Positions 54,193-62,940 of a DNA stretch of 62,940 nt are shown piece after piece. Numbering within the stretch: position 1 is the first letter of the stretch; each line of letters begins with the position of its first letter. The position numbers were made by a program, and so were the translations under genes. The notes beneath the pieces are model-generated. The model was not told where the DNA came from, ran no database searches, and saw only the letters and a list, made by a program, of their open reading frames with translations. The DNA comes from Moraxella caviae (GTDB lineage: Bacteria > Pseudomonadota > Gammaproteobacteria > Pseudomonadales > Moraxellaceae), in assembly GCF_002014985.1 (NCBI RefSeq), contig NZ_MUXU01000049.1, forward strand, positions 1-62,940, given 5' to 3'.

Positions 54193-54828
54193 TCACCTGT
54201 TGGTTTTGTTTAGGTTTTTGGTGTTGTCATAAGATTCGTCCTGAAAATCGCGCGTGGTAACACGTCCTGTGCTGTTGATGTGGTCGATGTTTGCCATGTG
54301 CGCTTGGTTTTTGGCAACATCGTTTGATACGTTGATGCGTCCTGATGATTGGGCGGGAACTTTGCCTGTTGGGTCGGTGTGCAAATCATCAATCGTGGTG
54401 AATGCAGTGATACTCGCCAAATCAAAATCGGCAGGCTTGGTATAAATGCGTGCTTTTTTCTTGCGTTTGTCGGCAGGCGCCCAATTCATCGCCCCAAGGC
54501 GCATTTCGTAAACCAAGCCCACAAATAAAATGGCAATAAAAATCGCCGCTGCAATAAAGCCAAACCAGCTCACTTCACGCACGCTCACCGAATAAGCGTA
54601 CAAATACAGCGCCTCAAGGTCAAAAATCACAAAGAAAATCGCCACCAAATAAAACTTAGCGGACAAACGAATGCGCGCCGAACCTGCCGACACCACCCCA
54701 GCTTCAAAGTTTTCTTGCTTTTGCGAACCGCTTGAGCGCCCACCTAACAAGCGTGGTACGGTAAGCATGAACACCACCAAACCTAAGGCGGCAAGCAAGT
54801 ATAAAGCGGCTGACAAATTGGCTGACAT
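54193..54828 (-). CDS. nuoA: NADH-quinone oxidoreductase subunit A
   Basis: A three-helix membrane subunit at the base of the quinone site. The conserved region is EAGVVSAGSARIRLSAKFYL, then FVIFDLEALYLYAYSV (conserved Asp-Leu-Glu). At 211 aa it is longer than usual (about 120-150) because of a hydrophilic, Asn/Asp/Thr-rich C-terminal tail of about 75 residues. GAGGG precedes the ATG. It is the first gene of the operon. Confidence 0.94.
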   Translation of the reverse strand: MSANLSAALYLLAALGLVVFMLTVPRLLGGRSSGSQKQENFEAGVVSAGSARIRLSAKFYLVAIFFVIFDLEALYLYAYSVSVREVSWFGFIAAAIFIAILFVGLVYEMRLGAMNWAPADKRKKKARIYTKPADFDLASITAFTTIDDLHTDPTGKVPAQSSGRINVSNDVAKNQAHMANIDHINSTGRVTTRDFQDESYDNTKNLNKTNR

Positions 54829-54869
54829 AATCCCTCGTATGATTTGGCTGTTGTGCGCTTAATCTTGCT

Positions 54870-54896
54870 ATTATAGCACATTTTTACTTTTTGCAA
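54870..54896 (-). promoter_or_regulatory. Promoter of the nuo operon
   Basis: On the minus strand an extended -10 TGCTATAAT (54870-54878) has TTGCAA 15 bases further upstream (54891-54896). It predicts a leader of about 35 bases before nuoA. Confidence 0.65.
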
Positions 54897-55122
54897 GTGC
54901 CGCAAGATTGATTTTTGCGGATTTTGTCGTGCTTTTGTGTAAAATTTTATGTTTAGTGATATTGCGCGCCGTTTTTGTATGCGCCAAGCGCTGCGCTTTT
55001 TTAAGGCTTGATAAACCGCTTTGTAAAATTTGCTGCCGATTGATAACTTTTTGGCATATTTCTTAATTTTCTTATCAGTTTGAATGAAAACCAAACCGCC
55101 TTGCCAACCACTCAAAAAAAAC

Positions 55123-55162
55123 AAAACCCAGCTTGTTTATGATGATAAACTTGCTGGGTTTT
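55123..55162 (-). terminator. Terminator of lolA
   Basis: AAAACCCAGC/GCTGGGTTTT arms with inner TTGTTTAT/GATAAAC pairing are followed by a T-run on the minus strand. Confidence 0.85.
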
Positions 55163-55219
55163 GGCTTTGAAGGCAAATCGCCCTCACTTATGAATAAAGT
55201 CAGTTATTTTGGGCAATAA

Positions 55220-55894
55220 TTATTGCTCAATCACGTCTGTGCCTGCTGGCGGCGTGAAGCTAAATTTTGACGCAGAGATTTTTTTGTTCATCTCAATGCC
55301 GCTAAAGCGAATTGACGTGGTTTGACCAATGTTGTCATTTAACACCATCATCACAGGCTTGCCGCCATTAAAGCTGATGGACAGGTTTTTAAAGGCGGCG
55401 TTACTAGATTTTGGGGTCAGCACATAGTAGTTTTTGCCTGCATCTGGTTGGCTGATGTTAAAATTGCGCTCAATTTGCTTAGGGTCGCCAGACAGCAGCA
55501 GCGCTGGCGTATCGCCCACTTGATTGCTCACAGATTGCTTGGTTGCTTGCGCCAAATCTTTGTCATAAATCCACAGCGTGTTGCCATTTGCCACAATCAA
55601 CTGCTCGGCTGGCGATTTACTTTCCCAGCGGAATTGATTTGGGCGTGCCACCGCCATAGAACCGCTGAATTTGGTGGTTTTGCCGCCTGCTTTGGTAGTT
55701 TGGCTAAAATTTGCCGACATAGATTTGGTGTTGCTCAGCAGCTTATTTAGATTTTTTGTCGCCACTTGCGTGCTGGCTGGCGCAGCTTGTGCCACCGTGC
55801 TGTATGCCATTGGTGCGATGACGGCAGCGGCGCTCGCCACGCCAAGTACGGTGCGCAATGCCACAGCTTTAAAAGTTGAACGTTGTGTTGTCAT
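55220..55894 (-). CDS. lolA: Outer-membrane lipoprotein carrier protein LolA
   Basis: LolA shuttles lipoproteins through the periplasm from LolCDE to the outer membrane. The 224-aa product has a signal peptide (cut after AQA, residue 37) and the LolA-type hydrophobic barrel: SANFSQTTKAGGKTTKFSG, PNQFRWESKSPAEQLIVANG (conserved Arg), LWIYDKDLAQATKQ, and a C-terminal KFSFTPPAGTDVIEQ. AAGGAG precedes the ATG. The gene for the partner LolB is not in the window. Confidence 0.93.
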   Translation of the reverse strand: MTTQRSTFKAVALRTVLGVASAAAVIAPMAYSTVAQAAPASTQVATKNLNKLLSNTKSMSANFSQTTKAGGKTTKFSGSMAVARPNQFRWESKSPAEQLIVANGNTLWIYDKDLAQATKQSVSNQVGDTPALLLSGDPKQIERNFNISQPDAGKNYYVLTPKSSNAAFKNLSISFNGGKPVMMVLNDNIGQTTSIRFSGIEMNKKISASKFSFTPPAGTDVIEQ

Positions 55895-56277
55895 GGTTAT
55901 CTCCTTGACGAATTATGTTTGCGGCTTTAGGCTTATAAAAGCATAAACCATCAAGCGCACAAACCATTTAATGTGAATGGTAATTTTACAATCAGTTTTA
56001 CGGTTTTAAAGCGCATTTATTTGCGTTTTTTAATTTTTTTCCTAAAACCGTTTAACTTGAGCGCATTTTGCCAGTTTTTTATCTTACAATCTACTGATGA
56101 TTTGCAACCGATGCCACTAAAATGTTACAGCGCAGCGAAAATCTTTGCACAACGTGGCAAATGTAACTAAATATTGCAAATCAGCGGTAAATCGCCACGG
56201 TTAGCAAAATTCGTTAGCAAAATTTGCAACACCGCCAAACCACAAAATACAGCAAAAATTAAAAACCACGTCTGATT

Positions 56278-56365
56278 TTGGCAAATAATTCGCTAAATCT
56301 TGGCAAATAATCCATCAAATCTTGGCAGGCAATCTGGTAAATCTTGGCGAATAATCTGGTAAATC
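56278..56365. repeat. Four tandem 22-bp repeats
   Basis: Units start at 56278, 56300, 56322 and 56344, each of the form TTGGCxxxxAATyxxxxAAATC. They are contiguous, so this is not a CRISPR array. They are followed by two shorter AGCCAxxAAATC-like pieces. Confidence 0.9.
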
Positions 56366-56418
56366 AGCCACCAAATCAGCCAATCATGCTGCCAAATCGC
56401 TTGACATCATCAGCACAA

Positions 56419-56449
56419 AACAAAACCACCGCCAAAGTTTGCGGTGGTT
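56419..56449 (-). terminator. Terminator of glmM
   Basis: AACCACCGC/GCGGTGGTT arms are followed by TTGTTTTG on the minus strand, 15 bases after the stop. Confidence 0.8.
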
Positions 56450-56464
56450 CGTAAGCATTTAAAA

Positions 56465-57826
56465 TCAAGCAAGCACGCGGCGCACATCATCAGCAATGCG
56501 CTCAGCAAGCGATTGGCACAGCGCAGCGTCTTCGCACTCCACCATCACACGAATCACAGGCTCAGTGCCAGATTTGCGAATCAATAAACGCCCTTTATCA
56601 GCAAGCTCATTTTCCGCCTGCTTAAAGATTTCTACCAGCTCAGGGCTGTCGTACGGATCACTCATTTGTGATAGGCGCACGTTAATCAGCGTTTGTGGGT
56701 ATGGCGTGTAGCCACTAATTAGCTCAGATAGCGGCTTGCCAGTCTCCGCCATGCACATCAACACTTGCAAACCTGCCACAATCGCATCGCCCGTACGGCT
56801 CTTATCTAGGCACAAAATATGCCCCGATGGCTCGCCGCCCACCGTCCAGCCTTTGGCTTCAAGGTCTTGCATGACGTAGCGGTCGCCCACTTTGGCACGA
56901 TGAAAACCCACGCCATCTTTTTTCAAGGCGATTTCCAGTGCCACATTACTCATCAGCGTACCCACCACGCCAGCAGGTTTTAGGTGCTTGGCAAGCGCAT
57001 ACAAAATCGCATCACCATCTACAATCACGCCTTTTTCGTCCACCATGATGATGCGATCGCCATCACCGTCCAGCGCCAAACCAACGTGCGCCCCATGCTC
57101 CAGCACGGCTTTTTGTAGCGTTTCTGGGTGCGTTGAGCCGCAGTTTTCGTTGATGTTAATGCCGTCTGGCGTATTATGAATGGCGATGACATTTGCGCCA
57201 AGCTCACGCAGCACACGCGGCGCAACACTATAACCTGCGCCATTAGCACAGTCCACCACGATTTTTAGGTGGTCAAGGCTTAGATGGTAAGGAAAGCTGC
57301 CTTTACAATATTCAATGTAGCGGCCTTTGGCGTCGTCCACACGGTAGCTTTTGCCGATGGCGTGCGCCTTGATGTCCGCCAAGCGTGATAGGCGTGCGTC
57401 TGTATTACCTACCAAAGCGTCCAGCTCTACATTGATGGCGTCTTGTAATTCGTCAGAGATTTTTTTGCCTTCGTGCGAGAAAAATTTCACGCCATTGTCT
57501 TGGTATGGATTATGCGACGCAGAAATCACCACACCCATATCCGCATGGAAACTTTTCACCAAATGCGCAATCGCAGGCGTTGGCAAAGAACCCAGCATAT
57601 ACACGTCCACGCCAGCGGCGTTAAAGCCTGCCTGTAATGCCGCTTCAATCACATAGCCAGACAGGCGCGTGTCCTTGCCAATCAGCACGCTTGGCTTGCG
57701 AGTTTGTTTTTTATTTTGTGCTGCCAGTACACGCCCAGCACCAAAACCTAAGCGCAACAAAAAATCAGGCGTGATTGGGAACGTGCCAAATTGCCCACGA
57801 GTGCCATCAGTACCAAAGTAGCTCAT
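56465..57826 (-). CDS. glmM: Phosphoglucosamine mutase
   Basis: GlmM converts glucosamine 6-phosphate to glucosamine 1-phosphate for UDP-GlcNAc, peptidoglycan and lipid A. The 453-aa product begins [20 protein letters not shown] and has the phospho-serine loop [14 protein letters not shown] (S104), the metal loop [15 protein letters not shown], the sugar loop GGEPSGHI, and the phosphate loop [13 protein letters not shown]. The open frame extends 30 codons upstream, but that start lies only three bases from a -10 box, so it would not be in the mRNA. The ATG at 57826 has AAGGA upstream. Confidence 0.96.
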   Translation of the reverse strand: MSYFGTDGTRGQFGTFPITPDFLLRLGFGAGRVLAAQNKKQTRKPSVLIGKDTRLSGYVIEAALQAGFNAAGVDVYMLGSLPTPAIAHLVKSFHADMGVVISASHNPYQDNGVKFFSHEGKKISDELQDAINVELDALVGNTDARLSRLADIKAHAIGKSYRVDDAKGRYIEYCKGSFPYHLSLDHLKIVVDCANGAGYSVAPRVLRELGANVIAIHNTPDGININENCGSTHPETLQKAVLEHGAHVGLALDGDGDRIIMVDEKGVIVDGDAILYALAKHLKPAGVVGTLMSNVALEIALKKDGVGFHRAKVGDRYVMQDLEAKGWTVGGEPSGHILCLDKSRTGDAIVAGLQVLMCMAETGKPLSELISGYTPYPQTLINVRLSQMSDPYDSPELVEIFKQAENELADKGRLLIRKSGTEPVIRVMVECEDAALCQSLAERIADDVRRVLA

Positions 57827-57918
57827 GCGTTTTTCCTTTTGCTTGTCAATGCGTATCGTACCAAAGTAATATTTATAACGTTTATAACCATAATGTTTGT
57901 AAACGTTTTTGCACACGA

Positions 57919-57946
57919 ATTATAGCACAATTTGATGGCGTGATAA
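57919..57946 (-). promoter_or_regulatory. Promoter of glmM
   Basis: The extended -10 TGCTATAAT (TATAAT at 57919-57924) on the minus strand has TTATCA 16 bases upstream. It is almost the same arrangement as at nuoA. Confidence 0.6.
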
Positions 57947-58091
57947 TGTTGCTTTTGTGTCAAATTACTTTGATGATACGTTGCTTGCAGGTGAAATATT
58001 TGGTGGATTTTGCTTAATTTGCAAGCTGGTTTATGATTGGGTTTTACCAGCTTGTCAATTTGGTTTTGACTTATAAGATAAGCGCCTGAAT

Positions 58092-58127
58092 TTGTTGGGT
58101 TTTCGCCATACTTAACCCAACTTACAC
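58092..58127. repeat. Dispersed intergenic inverted repeat, copy 5
   Basis: GTTGGGTTTTCGCC...TTAACCCAAC is a compact inverted repeat followed by TTACAC, in the glmM-hpt gap. Confidence 0.7.
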
Positions 58128-58185
58128 ATCTACCAATTCACAAGACCAACTCACGAATTAACCACCACACAAATCCCACCCAACA

Positions 58186-58219
58186 AAAAAGAGAGCCGAA
58201 ACTTTCTGGCTCTCTTTTT
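58186..58219 (-). terminator. Terminator of hpt
   Basis: AAAAAGAGAGCC/GGCTCTCTTTTT arms (12 bases, perfect) follow the hpt stop by 14 bases. Confidence 0.85.
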
Positions 58220-58232
58220 GATGCGCTCAAAT

Positions 58233-58763
58233 TTACAGACCAATCTCACCAATAAACGGCAAATGGCGGTATTTTTGGTCATAATCCAAGCCATAACCCA
58301 CGATAAAGCGGTCTTCCACTTCAAAGCCCATAAAGCGCACGTCCACGTCCACTTTGCGGCGTGATGGCTTACTCACCAAAGTACAAAGCTCGATAGAATT
58401 TGGCTCACGGGTACGCAGCATATCCAGCACTTTGGCAAGCGTTGCACCAGAATCAATGATGTCTTCCACCACCAGCACGTCTTTACCACGAATTTCACCG
58501 TCCAAATCCTTCAAAATGCGCACATCACCGCTGGAAGTCGTGCCTGAGCCGTAGCTTGACACCGTCATAAAATCCAGCTCATGCGCACGGTCAATCGCAC
58601 GGCATAAATCCGCCATGAAAATCACCGAACCACGCAAAAGACCAATCAGCACCAAATCACGGCCGCTGTCTTTATAATGCGCGGTGATTTGTGCGCCAAG
58701 TTCGGCAACTTTTTGGGCGATTTCTTCGGCAGAAATCATCACGTTCATGGTAGTTTCGCTCAT
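58233..58763 (-). CDS. hpt: Hypoxanthine phosphoribosyltransferase
   Basis: Hpt salvages hypoxanthine (and usually guanine) to IMP or GMP with PRPP. The 176-aa product has the family length, [20 protein letters not shown], the flexible-loop region [16 protein letters not shown], the PRPP-binding motif [15 protein letters not shown] and the ending [20 protein letters not shown]. The open frame begins 21 codons earlier, with hydrophobic residues that relatives lack. The ATG at 58763 (GTGAG upstream) is preferred. Confidence 0.95.
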   Translation of the reverse strand: MSETTMNVMISAEEIAQKVAELGAQITAHYKDSGRDLVLIGLLRGSVIFMADLCRAIDRAHELDFMTVSSYGSGTTSSGDVRILKDLDGEIRGKDVLVVEDIIDSGATLAKVLDMLRTREPNSIELCTLVSKPSRRKVDVDVRFMGFEVEDRFIVGYGLDYDQKYRHLPFIGEIGL

Positions 58764-58879
58764 GGCAATCTCACAAAATATCAAAAATAAGCCGATTATT
58801 TTAAGGTAAAACCGCCCTTTTGGCAACCTTAAAACACATCATCACTCACCCATCACAGCTCTTAATCACCGTCAGCTCA

Positions 58880-60145
58880 TCACAGCTCGTCAGCGATTTT
58901 TAGCGCCAATTCAGACAGCGCAAACTGGCGCACGTCATTAAGCATCGTGGTGTCAAAATTATGAATGAAGGCAAACGCCAATTTACGCTCAGGGTCGCAA
59001 AACGCCACCGAACCATTATAGCCCATATGCCCGTACGCAGTTGGCGCATTTTGCACAGTGAACAAACGATGAAAACCGCTGCGCCAGCACATATTGGCAG
59101 GCATGACCGCATCCATACCGTCAATTTGCACCTTACGCATATCAGCCAGCACTTCTGGTGTAATCAAGGTTTGCCCCTGCCACACACCGCCAGCTGCGTG
59201 CATGGCGTACAGCGTCATCAGCGCGCGTGCAGACGATACGCCATTTGCCGCAGGAATTTTGGCTTGCAGCACTTCATCGCTGTGATATTCCACGCCATCA
59301 CGGCCGTTTGGCATGAGCGCATTTTTATAATTCACCAAATTCATTGCCGATGTGTCAAAATACAGCTTATTCACGCTGGCTGTGCCGATGGGCGCGCCTG
59401 CCAATGCCGACTGCCAAATCTGCGCCGCTGGTGTGTCGTTCAGCACCGCCAAAATCTCTGGCGTATCAGGTTTTAGCACAGGTTTTCTGCGTACCGCTGA
59501 CGCATCTTGGCTAAAGTAACGCACAGGTTTGGCGATTTGCGCAAGTTTATCCGCTGGCACGCCATAGTACAGCTCGCCTGCCACGCCAAGCGGCACAGCC
59601 AAATATTGCTCCAGCGCTTCTTGCAGCGGCAAGCCAGTCGCACGCTCAACCACACCGCCCAAAATCCAGCCAGACACCAGCGCACTGTACGCACTGGCAT
59701 ACCGCTCATCATCTTGCCCTTTTGGCGTGTCAGCCGCCATGTTTGCCACTTTATCCAGCATGATTTGCCAATCAATCAAATCCGCCGTTTCTTTGGTTAA
59801 AGTCGTGATATTAAACAGCCCTGCACTGTGGGTCAAAACATCTCTTAGCGTGATATTTTGCTTGCCATTGGCGGCAAACTGCGGCCACACATCGGCAATC
59901 GGTGCGTCATACTTGAGCAATCCGCGCGACACCAGTACCGCAATCAGCGTTGCCATCACGCCTTTGCCGATAGAAAAATTCACCGACAAAGTGCGTGTAT
60001 GCCAAGCCGTCTCGGGCAGCGCACAGCCCACCGCTGTATCCACCACCACATCGCCATCGTGCCACACCATCAGCGCACCGCCAGCAGGTGAATCTTGAAA
60101 TTGCAAAGGCGTGAGTGCGTCTGTCAAAGTTTGCCAAGCTGTCAT
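58880..60145 (-). CDS. Beta-lactamase-fold serine hydrolase (class C-like esterase)
   Basis: The 421-aa product belongs to the broad beta-lactamase/EstB group. It has the nucleophile motif S58-x-x-K61 (NFSIGKGVM) and a YSA at 153-155 (ASAYSALVSGW) in place of the Tyr-x-Asn of beta-lactamases, which suggests an esterase or transpeptidase-like role. The GYNGSVAFCDPE region near the C-terminus takes the place of the third motif. No signal peptide is visible if it starts at the ATG at 60145 (or 60148); GAGA lies just upstream. The preceding 55-codon open extension looks random. Confidence 0.82.
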   Translation of the reverse strand: MTAWQTLTDALTPLQFQDSPAGGALMVWHDGDVVVDTAVGCALPETAWHTRTLSVNFSIGKGVMATLIAVLVSRGLLKYDAPIADVWPQFAANGKQNITLRDVLTHSAGLFNITTLTKETADLIDWQIMLDKVANMAADTPKGQDDERYASAYSALVSGWILGGVVERATGLPLQEALEQYLAVPLGVAGELYYGVPADKLAQIAKPVRYFSQDASAVRRKPVLKPDTPEILAVLNDTPAAQIWQSALAGAPIGTASVNKLYFDTSAMNLVNYKNALMPNGRDGVEYHSDEVLQAKIPAANGVSSARALMTLYAMHAAGGVWQGQTLITPEVLADMRKVQIDGMDAVMPANMCWRSGFHRLFTVQNAPTAYGHMGYNGSVAFCDPERKLAFAFIHNFDTTMLNDVRQFALSELALKIADEL

Positions 60146-60531
60146 CATCGTTCTCTTTGTAAATTTGGTTATTGTGAAATTTATCGTTAAGTTTTCAAAA
60201 AAGAAAGTTTTTCGCTGCTTGTGCGGATATGAGTTAAAAAATTTGATGGTTTTTATTTGCTTTAAACTTATCAAAGCTCTAAAAAATACCAATCCCGCCA
60301 CGCACAGCAATCCGTATAAATCCGCCTATTGTAAAACAAAAACACGCCAAAATACAATGTGCGCTTCAATGTTTTAAATTTGTACGCAGCCTAGCAATCC
60401 AATCAAGCCATTTTAGCAAAACGCCCATCACCAAAATAGCCGTCAATAAAAACAACCGTTAATAAAAACAAAAGACGAGCGATTTTCACTCGTCTTTTTG
60501 ACTTGTCTTTTATTTGGCAAATTTCACCGCT
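60146..60531. other. Region between the beta-lactamase-fold gene and the MaoC-like gene
   Basis: This 386-base AT-rich gap contains the MaoC terminator and no gene that I can support. An open frame on the plus strand (60111-60377) looks like chance. Confidence 0.5.
60470..60498 (-). terminator. Terminator of the fabG-maoC unit
   Basis: AAAGACGAG/CTCGTCTTT arms with T-runs lie 35 bases after the MaoC-like stop. Confidence 0.85.
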
Positions 60532-61425
60532 TTATAAATAAGTGATTTTGCCAAATAAGTGCGGCTTGCTGCGTGGTTTGTCTGGCGTTTGGGCGTACAC
60601 GGCAAATTCTTGACCGTCCGCCACTTCATTCGCCACCAGCTCCACATCAGACGGCAAAAAAATCGGCAATTTAAACGACACGTCCACTCGGTACGCGCGT
60701 GGCAAATCCTGAAAATGCGCCAAACTTCTTGCTTTTGACCACATACCATGCGCAATCGCCTTAGGAAAACCAAAGGCTCTGGCGGATAACGCGTGCAAGT
60801 GAATCAAATTAAAATCACCAGAAATAAAGGCATAACGCCGCCCAATGTCTTCGCTCACCGTCATCGGCTGACTAAAACTTGCGTCCAAAAACACAGGCAA
60901 GCTCGCCTTATCAGTTGGTTTGTCCGTCTGTTGGCTACGCTCTTCTTTGCGCTTTTTTTGGCGAGACAAATAAGTGGAAACGCCCTGCCACACCAGTTCA
61001 TCGCCCACACGCACGTCCGTGATAAAATCAAACTGCTGCCCCTTGTCATGCTCACGCAGATTGTCAAGGCGCACCGTCATCGCCACCGTCTCCGTGTCAA
61101 ACACAGGGCGGTATTGCGTTACGCTATTTTCCACATGCACCAAGCCCAGCATGGCAAAAGGAAACTCTTCTTTTGCCATCATGTTCATCTGCAAGGTCTG
61201 CGACAGCACCGCATAATAAGTGGCAGGCACACGCCCATCGTCAATAAAACCACAAATTTTGCGGTATTCTTGCAAATTACCTTGGTCAATCGCCAATTTT
61301 TCCACCGCATACACCGAATTTGGCAAACTCGTTGCACGCTTATCACCATGCGGTAAAAGACTTTTAATGACATTGGCATAAGTGGTGTGAATTTTTGGCA
61401 ATTCTTGAAAAGTTAAATCTGCCAT
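60532..61425 (-). CDS. MaoC-like (R)-specific enoyl-CoA/acyl-ACP hydratase
   Basis: The 297-aa product has a C-terminal hot-dog domain with the hydratase motif SGDFNLIHLHALSARAFGFPKAIAHGMW (about residues 208-235), where the catalytic Asp and His are both present. The N-terminal half (1-170) is a second, motif-less hot-dog domain. Members hydrate 2-enoyl thioesters, or reverse this. It follows the two-domain FabG by 48 bases in the same operon, suggesting consecutive steps on an acyl chain. Confidence 0.88.
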   Translation of the reverse strand: MADLTFQELPKIHTTYANVIKSLLPHGDKRATSLPNSVYAVEKLAIDQGNLQEYRKICGFIDDGRVPATYYAVLSQTLQMNMMAKEEFPFAMLGLVHVENSVTQYRPVFDTETVAMTVRLDNLREHDKGQQFDFITDVRVGDELVWQGVSTYLSRQKKRKEERSQQTDKPTDKASLPVFLDASFSQPMTVSEDIGRRYAFISGDFNLIHLHALSARAFGFPKAIAHGMWSKARSLAHFQDLPRAYRVDVSFKLPIFLPSDVELVANEVADGQEFAVYAQTPDKPRSKPHLFGKITYL

Positions 61426-61473
61426 GACAATCCTTTAGTAAGATTTTATTCAATAAAAACAATCAGTTAAAAA

Positions 61474-62835
61474 TCACGCACCCAAAATGCTCTGACCGCA
61501 GACACGCACCACATTGCCATTTAGTCCAGACGCATTTGGCGCAAGCAGCCACGAAATCGTCTCTGCCACGTCCACAGGCTCACCGCCTTGGCTCATCGAG
61601 TTCATGCGTCGCCCTGCTTCACGAATGGCAAACGGAATGGCGCCTGTCATTTTGGTTTCAATAAATCCCGGCGCTACGGCATTGATGGTGCGATTTGAGC
61701 CGTCAAACAGCTTGGCAGTCGCTTGCACCAGCCCAATCACGCCAGCCTTACTCATGGCATAATTCGCCTGCCCCACGTTGCCAGCGATGCCAGAAATGCT
61801 AGACACGCATACAATGCGCGCACTGTCCGCCAGCACATTTTCAGCGATGAAATAAGCATTTAAATCAGCGATGGCTTTTAGGTTGATATTCATCACCAAA
61901 TCCCACTGCGCTTCGCTCATGTTGGCAAGCGTCTTATCACGCGTTACGCCTGCATTATGCACCACGCCATCAAGCACTCCGCACGCCTTGGCGATTTGCT
62001 CGGCTGCGTCTGGTGCGGTGATGTCAAGCGGCAAAGCCTGACCGCCCAAATTACCTGCCACTTTTTGTAAATCGCTCAAATTGGCTGGCACATCAAGACA
62101 ATACACCAATGCACCGTCTCTTGCCAGCACGCCTGCCACCGCTTCACCAATGCCACGGCTTGCGCCTGTTACTAGGATTTTTTTGCCTTGTAGTGGTTTT
62201 TTATCGTCAAGCTGAGCGTCTGTTTGTAGCGTTGCGCCTTTTGTCAGATAAATCGGCTGACCTGACACATAGGCAGATTTTGCCGACATAAAAAAGCGCA
62301 AGGCGTGGTCTAGGTGCGGCTCTGCGCCAGTTTGTACATACAGCACATTGGCGCTGATGCCTTTTTTAAATTCTTTGGCGATGGATTTGGCAAAACCCAG
62401 CACCGCACGCTGCGCCAGCGCAAAGCCAACATCACTGCCCGTATCCGCTTCGGGGCGTGCGATGATGATGATGCGCCCAGATGGCTTGATGCGGCGAGCG
62501 ATTTGATGGAAAAATTCATACACCAAGCGCAAACCGTCCGTATCAGTAATGCTGCTTGCGTCAAAAATCGCCACTTTAAAGCGTGCGCTGTCGTCCGCCA
62601 AACGTGCCGCCAACGTGTCAAGCGTGGTGATTTTTGCGTCTAAATTTTGCAAAATCTCTAGCACCGCTTGGCTTGGTGCGCTGTCTTGATAGCTTGTGCC
62701 AAACGCCACTTCACCACGCAATACAGGCTGCCCTGCTTGGTATCTGTCAAGCCGAGTCGGCATTGGCAAGCCAAGATTTTTGGCAACTTTACGCCCCAGC
62801 GGTGATTGCACCAATTCGCCATAACGATCGCTCAT
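61474..62835 (-). CDS. High-molecular-weight 3-oxoacyl-ACP/CoA reductase (FabG4-like)
   Basis: The 453-aa product is almost twice as long as normal FabG (about 245). Its C-terminal half is an active short-chain reductase: NAD(P) loop TGASRGIG (223-230), HNAG (293-296), catalytic Ser346/347 and Y359-AMS-K363. Its N-terminal half (about 20-200) is a degenerate Rossmann-like domain, as in FabG4-type enzymes. The ATG at 62835 with GGGAG upstream is chosen over a GTG two codons earlier. With the MaoC-like gene it forms a two-gene unit for reducing and dehydrating acyl chains. Confidence 0.9.
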   Translation of the reverse strand: MSDRYGELVQSPLGRKVAKNLGLPMPTRLDRYQAGQPVLRGEVAFGTSYQDSAPSQAVLEILQNLDAKITTLDTLAARLADDSARFKVAIFDASSITDTDGLRLVYEFFHQIARRIKPSGRIIIIARPEADTGSDVGFALAQRAVLGFAKSIAKEFKKGISANVLYVQTGAEPHLDHALRFFMSAKSAYVSGQPIYLTKGATLQTDAQLDDKKPLQGKKILVTGASRGIGEAVAGVLARDGALVYCLDVPANLSDLQKVAGNLGGQALPLDITAPDAAEQIAKACGVLDGVVHNAGVTRDKTLANMSEAQWDLVMNINLKAIADLNAYFIAENVLADSARIVCVSSISGIAGNVGQANYAMSKAGVIGLVQATAKLFDGSNRTINAVAPGFIETKMTGAIPFAIREAGRRMNSMSQGGEPVDVAETISWLLAPNASGLNGNVVRVCGQSILGA

Positions 62836-62940
62836 AATCACTCCCTTTTAAAATGATTTTACGGTAAATTGTGCGCCCAATTTGCACCACTTTCGCAGTT
62901 TTTGCACAAGTTATTACATAAGTTTTGCGCAAGTTTTTTC

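Larger units (their letters stand above)
54829..55219. other. Intergenic region between lolA and nuoA
   Basis: This 391-base region contains the nuo promoter and the lolA terminator. The short minus-strand frame at 54783-55124 overlaps the promoter and is not credible. Confidence 0.5.
55895..56464. other. Gene-free region between glmM and lolA
   Basis: This 570-base region contains four tandem 22-base units and the glmM terminator. No open frame here has family-like content. The lolA promoter should lie near the left end but is not clear. Confidence 0.5.
57827..58232. other. Region between hpt and glmM
   Basis: It holds the glmM promoter, one dispersed repeat copy and the hpt terminator. 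No gene seen. Confidence 0.5.

Noticed and set aside
56278..56365. CRISPR array
   Set aside because: The 22-bp units are directly adjacent with no spacers, and no cas genes are in the window.
57827..57916. Upstream start codon of glmM
   Set aside because: It lies three bases from the predicted -10 box and would not be in the transcript; the peptide lacks resemblance to GlmM.

Overview
The window looks like chromosomal DNA of a Moraxellaceae bacterium, most likely Moraxella. This is inferred from gene content and order, not from a database match. The evidence is a fused nuoCD within a 14-subunit complex I operon, a hisZ-purA pair, the order carA...carB-greA-sirB-like, a FruB of the IIA-HPr-EI fused type, and moderately AT-rich intergenic DNA. 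Nearly all genes are housekeeping or transport genes.

Layout. 1-3.6 kb (+): a DUF815 ATPase, a frameshifted family-2 glycosyltransferase and glpK. 3.9-7.4 kb (-): a TSUP permease, then hisZ-purA. 8-9.4 kb (+): a CorA transporter with a long acidic N-terminus. 9.6-12 kb: a zinc alcohol dehydrogenase (-), tRNA-Gly (+) and an AT-rich capsule-type glycosyltransferase (+) whose last codons are six copies of a pentanucleotide. 12-18.9 kb: betT (-), ilvD (+), a bestrophin-like channel (-) and an NlpD-like LysM lipoprotein (-). 19.2-24.9 kb (-): the fruBKA fructose PTS operon. 25.3-32.4 kb (-): a SirB-like protein, greA, carB and carA, with a broken HNH-endonuclease-type gene and a Fic gene wedged between carA and carB. 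32.7-37.1 kb (-): a DUF475 membrane protein, tRNA-Leu, a Na/Pi symporter and a ferredoxin-NADP reductase. 37.5-54.8 kb (-): the complete nuoA-N operon, interrupted by a GFA-family gene (between nuoB and nuoCD) and a LysE-type exporter (between nuoCD and nuoE). 55.2-62.8 kb (-): lolA, glmM, hpt, a serine beta-lactamase-fold hydrolase, a MaoC-like dehydratase and a two-domain FabG.

The core genes cover purine and pyrimidine supply (purA, hpt, carAB), respiration (nuo), fructose uptake and phosphorylation (fru), envelope building (lolA, glmM, NlpD-like) and branched-chain amino acids (ilvD). The unusual material sits between them: two glycosyltransferase loci with signs of decay or repeat-mediated variation; foreign-looking genes inserted inside the carAB and nuo operons; a family of intergenic inverted repeats related to GTTGGGTT...AACCCAAC, two clusters of which bracket the LysE gene; four perfectly phased 22-bp repeats between lolA and glmM; and an inverted-repeat leader before carA that could be an attenuator.

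I found no prophage, insertion sequence, CRISPR array or complete defence system. The best candidates for something new are the carA-carB insertion and the repeat-tailed glycosyltransferase beside tRNA-Gly.
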